From Anaerobacillus isosaccharinicus (lineage in GTDB: Bacteria > Bacillota > Bacilli > Bacillales > Anaerobacillaceae), in the NCBI RefSeq assembly GCF_001866075.3, contig NZ_CP063356.1, positions 1,292,164-1,356,163 on the forward strand: 64,000 nt of DNA. The letters are read 5' to 3'. A program made the position numbers and the translations under genes. Below, in pieces: positions 11,431 to 20,890 of the stretch; position 1 is the stretch's first letter; every line of letters begins with the position of its first letter. The notes beneath the pieces are model-generated. The model did no database searches. It saw nothing but the letters and a program-made list of their open reading frames with translations, and was not told the origin of the DNA.

Positions 11431-12053
11431 GGTTTTTTTAAGAGTCCTTCTAAAATCAATTTTGTTTGTAATTGAATGTATTCGTCTAGGGTGTAGTTTT
11501 TTTGAATTGCCCAGCGTCTAAAGGTCCACATATGGGATTGGACGAGGATGTTGTGTGCTGCTAGTTTTATTTCTTGGTCTGTTAATTGTAGATGACCTTG
11601 GCTAGCGCACTCTTGAATGACTTGTTCGATCATTTCAGTCATATCCATTTCTTTCTGTAAAACGTATGCTAACGCTTCTTTTGGAAGCGACTTAGATTCT
11701 TGGTACATAACTAACACTTCATCTTGTAAGTCATCGATTACTTTAAAAAGAGCTGCTATTGCTGATTTTAAGCTTTCGATCCCCTCGGCATCATGCGTAA
11801 GGCGTTTTTTTAATTTTTCACTAACTTCGTCATAAATTGCGTCGCATACTAGATAAAGAATATCTTCTTTAGAGCCAATGTACTCATAAAGAGTTCCAAT
11901 ACTAAAACCAGATTCTTTTGCTACTTCTCTCGTCGTTGTTCTATGGAAACCTTTTTCTTTAAAAAGGGTTACTGCCGCCTTTATCATTTGTTCTCTTCTC
12001 TTTTTAACTAACTGCTGATCCTTGACCATTGAAGGCACTTTCTTCTTTTTCAA
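11424..12053 (-). CDS. TetR/AcrR-family transcriptional regulator (acyl-CoA catabolism)
   Basis: 209 residues. The N-terminal helix-turn-helix is complete (AAVTLFKEKGFHRTTTREVAKESGFSIGTLYEYIGSKEDIL, residues 27-67); the C-terminal part is a helical ligand domain of the kind found in FadR-like regulators. A TTG start follows a GGGGAG site at 9-11 bases. Standing between icmF and acyl-CoA dehydrogenase genes, it is the likely regulator of this block, probably sensing an acyl-CoA; this is inference from position. Its final Met codon and TAG stop come from the adjoining heptad repeat. Confidence 0.88.
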   Translation of the reverse strand: MKKKKVPSMVKDQQLVKKRREQMIKAAVTLFKEKGFHRTTTREVAKESGFSIGTLYEYIGSKEDILYLVCDAIYDEVSEKLKKRLTHDAEGIESLKSAIAALFKVIDDLQDEVLVMYQESKSLPKEALAYVLQKEMDMTEMIEQVIQECASQGHLQLTDQEIKLAAHNILVQSHMWTFRRWAIQKNYTLDEYIQLQTKLILEGLLKKPM

Positions 12054-12076
12054 CGACTAATACACTCCCCTGTCTT

Positions 12077-12175
12077 AATGTAGAATGTAAAATGTAGAAT
12101 GTGGAATGATGTAAGCTGTTGCTCCGAAGCAATGCTCACAACAATTCTACACTTTACATTCTGAATTCTACATTC
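12077..12175. repeat. Heptad inverted repeat, copy 6
   Basis: The left arm is AATGTAGAATGTAAAATGTA, the core TTGCTCCGAAGCAA and the right arm ATTCTACACTTTACATTC plus GAATTCTACATT. It fills the gap between the acdA stop (12179-12181) and the TetR ribosome site. Confidence 0.88.
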
Positions 12176-12178
12176 ATT

Positions 12179-13321
12179 TTAGTCTGCTAGAAGCATTTTG
12201 GAAATAACGAGTCTTTGAATTTCATTTGTTCCTTCGTAGATTTGTGTAATTTTTGCATCTCTCATGTATCGTTCAACTGGATAATCTTTTGTATATCCAT
12301 AGCCACCGAATACTTGAACTGCTTCAATTGCTACTTCCATGGCTGTGTCACCAGCAAATAATTTTGACATTGCTGATTCTTTTCCGTATGGCAGGTTTTC
12401 GCTTTCGCGCCATGCTGCTTGATACGTTAATAATCTTGATGCTTCAATTTTTGTTGCCATATCGGCAATTTTAAACGCCAATCCTTGTTGTGCTGCAATT
12501 GGCTTACCAAACTGTTTTCTCTCTTTAGCATATCCAACGGCTGCATCAAGAGCCCCTTGAGCGATTCCAACAGCTTGTGCCGCTATTCCGTTACGTCCAC
12601 CATCTAACGTCATCATCGCAATTTTAAAGCCTTCTCCTTCTTTTCCGAGAAGATTTTCTTTTGGGACACGGCAGTTATCAAAGATAATTTCTAATGTTGG
12701 CGATGAACGAATTCCTAATTTCTTTTCTTTTTTACCGAAAGAAAATCCTGGTGTGCCTTTTTCAACGATAAATGCACTTACGCCTTTATGTTTTAATTCT
12801 GGTTGTGTCACTGCAAATACGACATAAATTTCAGCGTCGCCACCGTTTGTAATAAAGATTTTTGAACCATCTATAATATAGTCATCGCCATCTTTTCTGG
12901 CTATTGTTTTCATGGCGGAAACGTCAGATCCTGCACCAGACTCTGTTAAGCCATATGCCCCTAGTTTTTTTCCTTCTGCCATTGGTCGTAAAAACTTTTG
13001 TTTTTGCTCTTCTGTACCGAATTTATAAACAGGCCAGCCAGCCAACGATGTATGTGCTGACAGCGTAACGCCTACTGAAGCACATACGCGAGAAAGTTCT
13101 TCTACCGCAATTGCATAAGATAAATAGTCGCCACCAATTCCACCGTACTCTTCTGGCCAAGGAATCCCCGTTAAGCCTAGTTCGCCCATCATATCGAAAA
13201 TACCACGGTCAAAGCGCTCTTCTTCGTCACGTTCAGCAGCTGTTGGTGCAACTTCATTTTTTGCAAAATCGCGAACCATTTTTCTAATCATTTCTTGTTC
13301 TTCAGTTAATAAAAAATTCAT
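12179..13321 (-). CDS. acdA: Acyl-CoA dehydrogenase (short-chain type)
   Basis: A 380-residue FAD enzyme introducing a 2,3-double bond in acyl-CoA. Visible are the flavin-binding [11 protein letters not shown] and [15 protein letters not shown] segments, the [20 protein letters not shown] signature, and the catalytic glutamate in [10 protein letters not shown] near residue 364. A GGGGGAATAAAA site precedes the ATG. It lies in tandem with a similar gene (13429-14571); the two clearly differ in sequence, which suggests different acyl chains. Electrons would pass through ETF and FadF to menaquinone. B. subtilis has an acdA in the same chromosomal place. Confidence 0.93.
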   Translation of the reverse strand: MNFLLTEEQEMIRKMVRDFAKNEVAPTAAERDEEERFDRGIFDMMGELGLTGIPWPEEYGGIGGDYLSYAIAVEELSRVCASVGVTLSAHTSLAGWPVYKFGTEEQKQKFLRPMAEGKKLGAYGLTESGAGSDVSAMKTIARKDGDDYIIDGSKIFITNGGDAEIYVVFAVTQPELKHKGVSAFIVEKGTPGFSFGKKEKKLGIRSSPTLEIIFDNCRVPKENLLGKEGEGFKIAMMTLDGGRNGIAAQAVGIAQGALDAAVGYAKERKQFGKPIAAQQGLAFKIADMATKIEASRLLTYQAAWRESENLPYGKESAMSKLFAGDTAMEVAIEAVQVFGGYGYTKDYPVERYMRDAKITQIYEGTNEIQRLVISKMLLAD

Positions 13322-13428
13322 TTTTATTCCCCCTAAGGTTTTCTATTCATACGTGTTAAAAGAGAGGATAATCAAAGCCAACGAAGAGATTGGCAAGCTT
13401 GATTACCTGACTTTTTGAACATCCTCTA

Positions 13429-14571
13429 TTAATCTCTTAACAAATGCTTACTAATGACAATTCTCTGTATCTCGCTTGTACCTTCGTAAATTTCACAAAT
13501 TTTTGCATCACGGAAATAACGTTCAACCGGATAATCTTTTGTATAACCGTAGCCTCCAAATACTTGGATGGCTTCCGTAGCAACTTCCATTGCTGCACGT
13601 GAAGCAAATAATTTCGCCATTGATGCTTCTTGACCGCACGGTAATCCTTTCTGGCGGAGTGCTGCTGCACGATAGACTAATAGTTTTGCAGCCTCTACTT
13701 TTGTCGCCATATCGGCTAATTTAAAACCTAATCCTTGTTGCATTCCAATTGGTTTACCAAATTGCTGTCGTTCTTTCGCATAGCCGATGGCACTTTCTAA
13801 TGCCGCTTCAGCAATCCCTAATGATTGAGCAGCAATACCAATTCTTCCTACATCTAAGTTAGACATTAGAATTTTGAATCCTTCTCCTTCTTCACCAAGG
13901 AGGTTACTAACAGGTACACGAACATCTTCAAAAATCAACTCACAAGTGTTGGAACCGTGTAGACCCATCTTGTGTTCCTTTTTTCCTACTGAAAACCCCG
14001 GTGTGTCTTTCTCCACAATAAAAACAGAGATCCCTTTTACACCAGCACTTGGATCTGTTTTTGCTGAAACAATATACGTGTCTGCTTCACCAGCATTTGT
14101 AATAAAGATTTTCGACCCATTTATAACGTAATGGTCGCCATCTTTCACTGCACTCGTACGGATGCTAGCAGCATCACTTCCTGCACCAGGTTCAGTAATG
14201 GCAAATGCACCTAAATACTCTCCAGTTGCTAATTTCGGAACATACTTCTGTTTTTGCTCCTCAGTTCCAAAGTAAAGAATTGGGTTCGTACCAACTGATG
14301 TGTGCACCGAGAGAATGACACCTACTGTTGCACTCACCTTCGATAATTCGTGAATAGCAATGATATAGGATGTGAAATCCATATCAGACCCACCATATTC
14401 TTCTGAAATCGGAATACCTAAAAGGCCAAGGTCACCCATTTGTTTGATTATTTCCTTAGGGAAGCGATCTGTTTCTTCCATTTCTGCAACCATTGGCGCA
14501 ATTTGCTCTTGGGCAAAATCGCGTACCATTTTCCGCATCATTTCTTGTTCTTCCGTAAAACGTAACTCCAT
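13429..14571 (-). CDS. Acyl-CoA dehydrogenase (butyryl-CoA-like)
   Basis: 380 residues from MELRFTEEQEMM. The start is the ATG at 14571, after AAGGGAG at nine bases; a TTG three codons earlier is less likely. Motifs: [48 protein letters not shown] and catalytic IYEGTSEIQR. The neighbouring 3-hydroxybutyryl-CoA dehydrogenase and thiolase suggest butyryl-CoA or a similar short chain. The 107-bp gap to acdA carries no heptad repeat, unlike the other junctions of this block. Confidence 0.92.
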   Translation of the reverse strand: MELRFTEEQEMMRKMVRDFAQEQIAPMVAEMEETDRFPKEIIKQMGDLGLLGIPISEEYGGSDMDFTSYIIAIHELSKVSATVGVILSVHTSVGTNPILYFGTEEQKQKYVPKLATGEYLGAFAITEPGAGSDAASIRTSAVKDGDHYVINGSKIFITNAGEADTYIVSAKTDPSAGVKGISVFIVEKDTPGFSVGKKEHKMGLHGSNTCELIFEDVRVPVSNLLGEEGEGFKILMSNLDVGRIGIAAQSLGIAEAALESAIGYAKERQQFGKPIGMQQGLGFKLADMATKVEAAKLLVYRAAALRQKGLPCGQEASMAKLFASRAAMEVATEAIQVFGGYGYTKDYPVERYFRDAKICEIYEGTSEIQRIVISKHLLRD

Positions 14572-14590
14572 CCCCGTCAACTCCCTTTTT

Positions 14591-14694
14591 AAATGTAGAA
14601 TGTAAAGTGTAGAATGTATAATTTTTGAAAGCGACGCTTCGGAGCTATGCCAAAGACAAAGACATTTTACATTCTACATTCTGAATTCTACATT
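14591..14694. repeat. Heptad inverted repeat, copy 7
   Basis: The left arm is AAATGTAGAATGTAAAGTGT, the core GACGCTTCGGAGCTATGCC and the right arm ACATTTTACATTCTACATTC plus GAATTCTACATT. It ends on the base before the TAA stop of the hydroxybutyryl-CoA dehydrogenase and begins just before the ribosome site of the next gene. Confidence 0.88.
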
Positions 14695-15543
14695 TTAGTA
14701 TTGATAAAACCCTCTGCCTGTCTTCTTGCCTAGCCAGCCGGCTTTTACATATTTTCTAAGTAATGGGCACGGACGATATTTGTCATCACCAAAGCCCTCT
14801 TGAAGTGTTTCCATAATGTATAGACAAGTATCTAACCCGATGAAATCGGCTAGTGTTAGTGGTCCCATTGGATGGTTCATTCCTAATTTCATCACTTCAT
14901 CGATAGCTTCAGGTGTTGCAACACCTTCATACACTGTGTAGATCGCTTCATTGATCATTGGCATCAAAATACGGTTTGAAACAAAACCTGGGAAATCATT
15001 TACTTCTACCGGGGTTTTATTTAATTTATGAGACATTTCTTCAATCACTTCATACACTTCATCAGAAGTCGCTAAGCCGCGAATTACTTCAATAAGCTTC
15101 ATAACTGGAACTGGATTCATGAAATGCATACCAATTACTTTTTCAGGACGCTTCGTCACAGCCGCAATTTCGGTGATTGGCAGCGATGATGTATTCGTAG
15201 CTAAAATAGCGTGAGCTGGTGCTATTTCATCTAATTGTGTAAAGATTTTCGATTTAATTTCCATGTTTTCAACAGCTGCTTCAATGACCAAATCGACTTC
15301 GCTTGCATCTTCAAGTTGTACAGAAGCTGTAATTTGATTTAAAATTGCATCCCGATCACCTTCTGATAGCCTACCTTTTTCAACTTGACGGTTTAAATTT
15401 TTATTAATAATCCCTAAGCCACGGTCAACAAACTCATCTTTTATATCATTTAGAAATACTTCATAACCTGCTTCGGCACATACTTGAGCAATACCTGACC
15501 CCATTTGCCCTGCACCAATAACCATTACCTTTTTAATATCCAT
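14695..15543 (-). CDS. hbd: 3-hydroxybutyryl-CoA dehydrogenase
   Basis: 282 residues. An N-terminal Rossmann domain ([21 protein letters not shown]) binds NAD, followed by ATNTSSLPI, the catalytic histidine segment [15 protein letters not shown] and the C-terminal dimer domain [20 protein letters not shown]. It oxidises 3-hydroxybutyryl-CoA to acetoacetyl-CoA. Start chosen at MDIKKVM, with GGGGGAAG 5 bases upstream. It stands between acyl-CoA dehydrogenase and thiolase genes. No enoyl-CoA hydratase lies in this block; one occurs at 40689. Confidence 0.95.
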   Translation of the reverse strand: MDIKKVMVIGAGQMGSGIAQVCAEAGYEVFLNDIKDEFVDRGLGIINKNLNRQVEKGRLSEGDRDAILNQITASVQLEDASEVDLVIEAAVENMEIKSKIFTQLDEIAPAHAILATNTSSLPITEIAAVTKRPEKVIGMHFMNPVPVMKLIEVIRGLATSDEVYEVIEEMSHKLNKTPVEVNDFPGFVSNRILMPMINEAIYTVYEGVATPEAIDEVMKLGMNHPMGPLTLADFIGLDTCLYIMETLQEGFGDDKYRPCPLLRKYVKAGWLGKKTGRGFYQY

Positions 15544-15566
15544 GTCCGCTTCCCCCACTTTTTTTA

Positions 15567-15626
15567 AATGTAGAATGTAAAATGTAGAATTTTATTTTGC
15601 TTGTTATGCTTCGAAGCAAAACCATA
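15567..15626. repeat. Partial heptad repeat, copy 8
   Basis: The arm AAATGTAGAATGTAAAATGT and the core ATGCTTCGAAGCAAAA are present, but the right arm is replaced by unrelated sequence: a decayed or truncated copy. Confidence 0.65.
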
Positions 15627-15736
15627 ATTAACTTTCATATACAACATAAGCTCTAACTTTTTTAATTATTAACCTTTTAGTCTCGAAGCTTATCAGCCCC
15701 GACCTAATTCGTCAGTCATAATTCATCATTGTATTT

Positions 15737-16915
15737 TTAAACTTCAATCATAATCGCATCGCCTTGGCCGCCGCCGCTACATATCGACGCAATACCGATG
15801 CCGCCGCCACGGCGTTTTAATTCATAGGCCAATGTTAAGACGATTCTCGCTCCACTAGCTCCAATTGGGTGACCTAGTGCAACAGCGCCACCATTTACAT
15901 TGACTTTGTTTGGATCTAGCCCTGAGATTTTTTCGCTTGCTAGAGCAACTGCTGCAAACGCCTCATTCACTTCAAATAAATCAATTTCTTCTACCGATTT
16001 CCCTGTTTTTTCTAAAAGTTTATTTATCACTAAGCCTGGTGTTTTCGGGAAGTTTTCTGGCTCAATTGATATCGTTGTATGTCCGATAATCGTTGCTAAA
16101 ATGTCTTTCCCTTCTTTTTGCGCTCGTTCTTCAGACATAAGAACGACTGCACACGCACCATCATTAACACCTGGGGCATTTCCTGCTGTAATTGTCCCTG
16201 TAGAATCAAATACTGGTGCAAGTTTTGATAGTCTCTCAATTGATGTGTCTGCTCTAGGTGACTCGTCTTGAGTAACGACAATTGGATCTCCTTTTCTTAC
16301 TGGTATAGAGACCGGTACAATTTCTTCGGCTAGTCGACCAGCTTCAATGGCTGCAATCGCATTTTGATGACTGCGCAATGCCAATTGATCTTGCTCTTCT
16401 CTTGTTATCTCTAATTCTTTTGCTACACCATTTCCGTAAGAACCCATATGTGTACCTTTAAAAGAACAAGTAAGCCCATCGTGTACCATTAAGTCGTGAA
16501 CTTTTCCGTCGCCCATTCTAAAGCCAAATCGAGCCTTTGACATAAAATAAGGAGCACTACTCATTGATTCCATTCCGCCAGCAACGATTACTTCTGCATC
16601 ATTAGCTCTAATCAGTTGATCCCCCATCGTAATACTTCTCATTCCAGAAGCACAAACCTTATTAATCGTTTCAGTTGGAACACTCCACGGTAAACCACCA
16701 AGGCTAGCCGCTTGCCTAGAAGGAATTTGTCCTTGCCCTCCTTGTAGAACCATTCCTAAAATACATTCGTCAACTTCTGAAGCGTTTACATTTCCTCGTA
16801 CTAGCGCTTCTTTAATAGCGAAACCACCTAGTTCTACAGCCTTTAGATTACTAAGGCTACCTCCCATTTTTCCAAAAGGTGTTCTTGCTCCACTTACGAT
16901 TACAGTTCTTGTCAT
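15737..16915 (-). CDS. Acetyl-CoA acetyltransferase (thiolase)
   Basis: 392 residues with the thiolase triad: nucleophilic Cys in [10 protein letters not shown] (near 88), His in [14 protein letters not shown] (near 348) and second Cys in CSGGGQGDA near the C-terminus. It cleaves acetoacetyl-CoA to two acetyl-CoA, or runs in reverse. The start MTRTVIV follows GGGGGAA. A 14-bp palindrome at 16950-16963 lies just upstream. It completes the route acyl-CoA dehydrogenase, hydroxyacyl-CoA dehydrogenase, thiolase of this block. Confidence 0.95.
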   Translation of the reverse strand: MTRTVIVSGARTPFGKMGGSLSNLKAVELGGFAIKEALVRGNVNASEVDECILGMVLQGGQGQIPSRQAASLGGLPWSVPTETINKVCASGMRSITMGDQLIRANDAEVIVAGGMESMSSAPYFMSKARFGFRMGDGKVHDLMVHDGLTCSFKGTHMGSYGNGVAKELEITREEQDQLALRSHQNAIAAIEAGRLAEEIVPVSIPVRKGDPIVVTQDESPRADTSIERLSKLAPVFDSTGTITAGNAPGVNDGACAVVLMSEERAQKEGKDILATIIGHTTISIEPENFPKTPGLVINKLLEKTGKSVEEIDLFEVNEAFAAVALASEKISGLDPNKVNVNGGAVALGHPIGASGARIVLTLAYELKRRGGGIGIASICSGGGQGDAIMIEV

Positions 16916-16933
16916 CTCAATTTCCCCCTTCAT

Positions 16934-17168
16934 AAATGAATACTTCGATTGAACGCTCGCTCAGACATTAAGCATTGGAAAAATTAGCTTACCTCCAAAT
17001 TAAAGGATAAGCCGTTGCTTTCTTTTATTTTATGGTTCTTAAACAATCTAGGGAGCTAAATCGATAGTCCCTAAATATAGTTTTACTAAATTTGGTTGTG
17101 CGCCCAATTATAGGGCGCACTTTATATTTTTAATTTTACAACATTCTTAATTTTCTTTCTATTGTTTT
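16934..17168. other. Hairpin in the fadF-thiolase spacer
   Basis: The spacer holds a perfect hairpin at 17098-17120 (GTGCGCCC / GGGCGCAC). T-rich sequence follows it only in the plus direction, so on the fadF strand it looks more like a processing or stabilising hairpin than a standard terminator. Confidence 0.5.
16950..16963. promoter_or_regulatory. Candidate TetR-type operator before thiolase
   Basis: TGAACGCTCGCTCA is a 14-bp dyad with one mismatch (TGAACG / CGCTCA, centre CT). It shares the layout TGA-N3-CT-N3-TCA with the dyad at 19344-19357 upstream of fadF. This may be the site of the TetR regulator of this block; not proven. Confidence 0.5.
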
Positions 17169-19262
17169 CTATGAAACTAGGTCTTTTTTTATTAAAGATT
17201 TTTCCAAAATCTCGACAATGTCTAATGTTTGGATTTTTTCATCGACTTCTTTAGCTTTCGTACCGTCGCTTAACATTGTTAAGCAGTATGGACAGCCACT
17301 ACTAATAACAGTTGGATTTACTTCAAGTGCTTGTTCGGTTCTGGCCACATTGACTCTCGTTCCAGCATGTTCTTCCATCCACATTAAGCCTCCACCTGCA
17401 CCACAGCACATACCGTCTGCACGGTTACGTTCCATTTCAACTAACTTTACGCCTGGAATCGCTCGTAAAACATTTCTTGGCGCTTCATAAACTTCGTTGT
17501 AGCGACCTAAGTAACAAGAGTCGTGGAAAGTTACGGTTTCGTTTACTTCGTATTGAGGCTTAAGTTTTCCTTCTTCAATCCACTTCGCTAATAGTTCTGT
17601 ATGGTGGTAAACCTCTGCCTCTAAACCGAATTCAGGGTATTCATTTTTAAACGTATTGTAAGCGTGAGGGTCAATCGTAACGATTTTCTTCACGTTATGT
17701 TTTTGGAACAATTCAATATTTGACGTGACAAGCTCTTGGAATAAAAACTCATTTCCAATTCGGCGTGGCGTGTCGCCTGAATTCTTCTCTTTATTTCCAA
17801 GAATGGCAAACTTAATGCCTGCTTCATTCATCACTCGAGCAAATGATTGAGCTACCTTTTGACTACGGTTATCATATGCCCCCATTGAGCCAACGAAGAA
17901 TAAAAATTCAATTTCTTCCCCTGCTTTTTCCATTTCCTTTACAGTAGGAACATGAATATCTTCGCGCATTTCTTTCCAGTTTTCGCGTTCTTTACGATTA
18001 ATCCCCCAAGGGTTTCCTTGGCGTTCGATATTTGTAATGGCACGTTGCGCATCGGCATCTAGCTTACCTTCTGTAAGAACTAAGTAACGGCGCATATCAA
18101 TAATTTTATCAACATGCTCATTCATGACCGGACATTGATCTTCACAGTTTCGGCAAGTTGTACATGCCCAAATCTCTTCTTCCGTAATAACATCACCAAT
18201 CATTGAAACATCGTAGCCTGCTGCTGCTTCTTGACCACCAACACCCTGCATTGCTAACTGGTTTGCCTTCGTATTATTAAAGGCGAAAGCTGGTAACCAT
18301 GGCTTTTGTGACGTAACAACTGCACCTTTTTCTGTTAAATGGTCACGTAATTTTACAATTAAATCCATTGGTGATAGTAGTTTTCCTGTTCCTGCTGCAG
18401 GACAAACATTCGTACAGCGACCACACTCCACACAGGAGTATAAATCTAAAAGTTGTTTTTGGTTGAAATCTTCAATTTTATTTACACCAAAAACTTCTTG
18501 CTCTTCATTTTCAAAATTAATTGAAGCAAGTTGCCCGACTTTATGCGTTCTACCTAAGTAAACGTTTGCAGGACCAGCTATTAAGTGAGCATGTTTTGAT
18601 TGTGGAATATACACTAAAAATGTTAGTAAAAATAACAGATGGCTCCACCAGAAAATAAAGAACAAAACTCCTGCTGCTGTTGAACCTAAACCACCTGCGA
18701 TTGTTGCAATCGAAGCAGCCACTGGCTCCGCCCAAGAAATGCTTTTTTCAAGCCAAATGATTTCCATTCCTTTTGCAAGTAATTTCGAAATCATTAAGCC
18801 ACCAATAAAAATGAGCACGAGTCCTGATTTAAAATTACGTTTTAAGCGAACAAGCTTCTCGACATAACGGCGGTGAAATGCCCAAACTACAGCAATAATG
18901 ATCATCAACACGACGATTTCTTGGAAAAATGTAAAAATCGGATATAGTGGTCCTAGTGGGATATGTGATCCTGTTGCAAGACCCTTCCAAATTAAATCGA
19001 TGGCACCAAGCTGTACTAAAAGAAATCCATAAAAAAGCATGACGTGGATTATTCCGCTTTTTTTATCTTTCATAAGCTTCTTTTGCCCAAAGACATTCAC
19101 TAACACAGCATCAATTCGTTCTTTCGTTGTATTATTCCATTCCGCTTTTTTTCCTAATTTAATAAATTCATAGCGAGTTTTGACTAACGTAATAAATAAA
19201 TACGCTGCATAACCTGTAACAACTAAAAATAATGCCCAGTTTACATATAGAAAAGTATCCAT
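17169..19262 (-). CDS. fadF: FadF: membrane iron-sulfur oxidoreductase of fatty-acid oxidation
   Basis: A 697-residue protein. The first ~230 residues hold about six membrane segments like a NarI/HdrE cytochrome-type domain. Two 4Fe-4S clusters follow (CVECGRCTNVCPAAGTGK near 280 and CTTCRNCEDQCPV near 370). Two cysteine-rich CCG domains occupy the C-terminus (HDSCYLGRYNE; MCCGAGGGLMW; CPYC). FadF is thought to move electrons from reduced ETF of acyl-CoA dehydrogenases to menaquinone at the membrane. Start at MDTFLYV with AGGGAG 8 bases upstream. A palindrome overlaps the promoter region. In B. subtilis the gene lies in fadF-acdA-rpoE. Confidence 0.92.
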   Translation of the reverse strand: MDTFLYVNWALFLVVTGYAAYLFITLVKTRYEFIKLGKKAEWNNTTKERIDAVLVNVFGQKKLMKDKKSGIIHVMLFYGFLLVQLGAIDLIWKGLATGSHIPLGPLYPIFTFFQEIVVLMIIIAVVWAFHRRYVEKLVRLKRNFKSGLVLIFIGGLMISKLLAKGMEIIWLEKSISWAEPVAASIATIAGGLGSTAAGVLFFIFWWSHLLFLLTFLVYIPQSKHAHLIAGPANVYLGRTHKVGQLASINFENEEQEVFGVNKIEDFNQKQLLDLYSCVECGRCTNVCPAAGTGKLLSPMDLIVKLRDHLTEKGAVVTSQKPWLPAFAFNNTKANQLAMQGVGGQEAAAGYDVSMIGDVITEEEIWACTTCRNCEDQCPVMNEHVDKIIDMRRYLVLTEGKLDADAQRAITNIERQGNPWGINRKERENWKEMREDIHVPTVKEMEKAGEEIEFLFFVGSMGAYDNRSQKVAQSFARVMNEAGIKFAILGNKEKNSGDTPRRIGNEFLFQELVTSNIELFQKHNVKKIVTIDPHAYNTFKNEYPEFGLEAEVYHHTELLAKWIEEGKLKPQYEVNETVTFHDSCYLGRYNEVYEAPRNVLRAIPGVKLVEMERNRADGMCCGAGGGLMWMEEHAGTRVNVARTEQALEVNPTVISSGCPYCLTMLSDGTKAKEVDEKIQTLDIVEILEKSLIKKDLVS

Positions 19263-19322
19263 TACAACGACTCCCTTCATTTCACATGAGATTAAATTCT
19301 GAAAATACTAAATTTATTTTTT

Positions 19323-19357
19323 ATTATAACATAAATTCTTTTGTGAATGAGCATTCA
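19323..19357 (-). promoter_or_regulatory. fadF promoter with overlapping palindromic operator
   Basis: An extended -10 (TGTTATAAT; hexamer at 19328-19323) lies upstream of fadF. The perfect dyad TGAATG-AG-CATTCA (19344-19357) overlaps the -35 region. Bacillus FadR sites have TGAATGA/TCATTCA half-sites with wider spacing, so a FadR-like TetR regulator is plausible but the shorter spacing differs. Confidence 0.65.
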
Positions 19358-19453
19358 GTCGACTTTTTTTAAAAAAATTTTTTTCTACAATATTTACAAC
19401 TTCTTCTTTCAATTTGGACAAACTAATGTGAAACCTTAATGAGGAGTGCTCAC

Positions 19454-20647
19454 ATGTTACTTATGACGATTTTTGCGATTATATTACTACTTATTATTTG
19501 GATGTGGATAGATTTTAAATTAGGTATTAAAAAACAGCGCAGTGAAGCAAATCGTTTTGTGCAGGAAATTCGGAACGGCCAATGTGAAATGCTCACCACG
19601 GGACATGACCTTTTTAAAAAGCTAATCACAGATATTAATAATGCAGAGAAAAATATTCATGTTCTTTTTTATATTTTTCGCGATGACCATATTGGTACAC
19701 AAGTGTTAAAAGCTCTCAAGGAAAAGGCTATTGAAGGCGTTGAGGTGCGCCTTCTTGTTGATCGCGTCGGCTGTCACATTTCAAAAAAAATGAGAAATGA
19801 GCTAAAGAAAGTCGGTGTCCGATTTGCTCACTCTCACCCACCAAAATTCCCCTATTTGTTTTTTACATTAAATCGCCGAAACCATCGGAAAATTACCGTG
19901 ATTGATGGACATATTGGCTATATTGGCGGGTACAATGTCGGGGACGAATACTTGGGAAGAGATCCTAAGTTTGGAGATTGGCGTGATATTCACCTTCGTA
20001 TTGTGGGAGACGGGTGCCAAGATTTACAAGAGCAGTTTTTACAAGACTGGGTGGTGGCGACTAGAGAGAAGATTGATGCTAACAACTATTATCCACCATT
20101 AGCAAAAGGACTTCACCAACTTAAGATTGTCCCATCTGATGGTACCTTTTTAGAAGAAGCTTTTATTAATTTTATTAAAGAAGCAAAAGACTCCATTTAC
20201 ATTGGAACGCCATATTTCATCCCTGGTAATGCCATTAAAGAAGAACTAATTGCTGCTGCAAAACGGGGCGTCGATGTTAAATTAATTGTTCCAAAACAAG
20301 GGGATCATCCTTTCGTGAGGGAAGCCGCCTTTCCTTACTTTCAACCGCTTCTAGAAGCTGGTTGCACAATTCACCGCTATTACCGTGGCTTTTATCATGC
20401 AAAAACAATCGTCATTGATAAAGAAATTTGTGACATCGGAACTGCCAACGTGGATCGCCGCAGCTTTCATATTAATCATGAGATTAACTGCTTAATTTTT
20501 AACAAGGAATTCATTAAAGATGTTATTGCTGTAATGGATCACGATATCTCTATTTCAGAACAACTAACCATGGTCCAACTGAAAAAACGATCTTTCTTCC
20601 ATAAAAGTAAAGAAAAAATCGCCACTGTATTTGCGCCTCTGCTTTGA
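19454..20647 (+). CDS. cls: Cardiolipin synthase / phospholipase D family
   Basis: 397 residues. One N-terminal membrane segment (MLLMTIFAIILLLIIWMWI) is followed by two HKD motifs: HRKITVIDGHIGYIGGYN (near 150) and HAKTIVIDKEICDIGTANVD (near 315). The enzyme joins phosphatidylglycerol molecules to cardiolipin at the membrane. It is shorter than ClsA, and position and size match B. subtilis YwjE/ClsB. Start chosen at 19454 because AGGAGTG lies 5 bases upstream; an in-frame ATG at 19439 overlaps that site. Its TGA stop is directly joined to a heptad repeat. Confidence 0.9.
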   Translation: MLLMTIFAIILLLIIWMWIDFKLGIKKQRSEANRFVQEIRNGQCEMLTTGHDLFKKLITDINNAEKNIHVLFYIFRDDHIGTQVLKALKEKAIEGVEVRLLVDRVGCHISKKMRNELKKVGVRFAHSHPPKFPYLFFTLNRRNHRKITVIDGHIGYIGGYNVGDEYLGRDPKFGDWRDIHLRIVGDGCQDLQEQFLQDWVVATREKIDANNYYPPLAKGLHQLKIVPSDGTFLEEAFINFIKEAKDSIYIGTPYFIPGNAIKEELIAAAKRGVDVKLIVPKQGDHPFVREAAFPYFQPLLEAGCTIHRYYRGFYHAKTIVIDKEICDIGTANVDRRSFHINHEINCLIFNKEFIKDVIAVMDHDISISEQLTMVQLKKRSFFHKSKEKIATVFAPLL

Positions 20648-20700
20648 AATGTAGAATTTGTGAGAGTGTTGCTTCGAGGCTCTCTCTATACATTTTTGTT
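20648..20700. repeat. Degenerate heptad repeat, copy 9
   Basis: AAATGTAGAATTTG immediately after the cls stop, a core TTGCTTCGAGGC and a short arm TATACATTTTTG; a shortened copy. Confidence 0.55.
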
Positions 20701-20823
20701 TCCACCGTGAACGTTCTATGATAAGATAAATACAATAACATATATTTCTAAATTTAAATTTATTGCTGTCATCCCTTTTGGGTGGCAGCATTTCGTCATT
20801 TTTAGGGGTAATGAGTTTGATTG

Positions 20824-20848
20824 CTTTTCTCAATTACACTGAGAAAAG
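20824..20848. promoter_or_regulatory. 25-bp dyad before the metal ATPase
   Basis: Perfect 9-bp arms CTTTTCTCA / TGAGAAAAG around a 7-bp centre, 42 bp before the ATPase start. Possibly an operator. It does not match the PerR box. A second hairpin, GCTGTCATCCC/GGGTGGCAGC, lies at 20764-20788. Confidence 0.45.
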
Positions 20849-20890
20849 GCATAAGACTCGCAGTATCTAGACAAACAAGGAGATGACAAA

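Noticed and set aside
13437-13670. Overlapping frame inside the second acyl-CoA dehydrogenase gene
   Set aside because: Shifted-frame shadow of a conserved gene; composition and lack of ribosome site argue against it.
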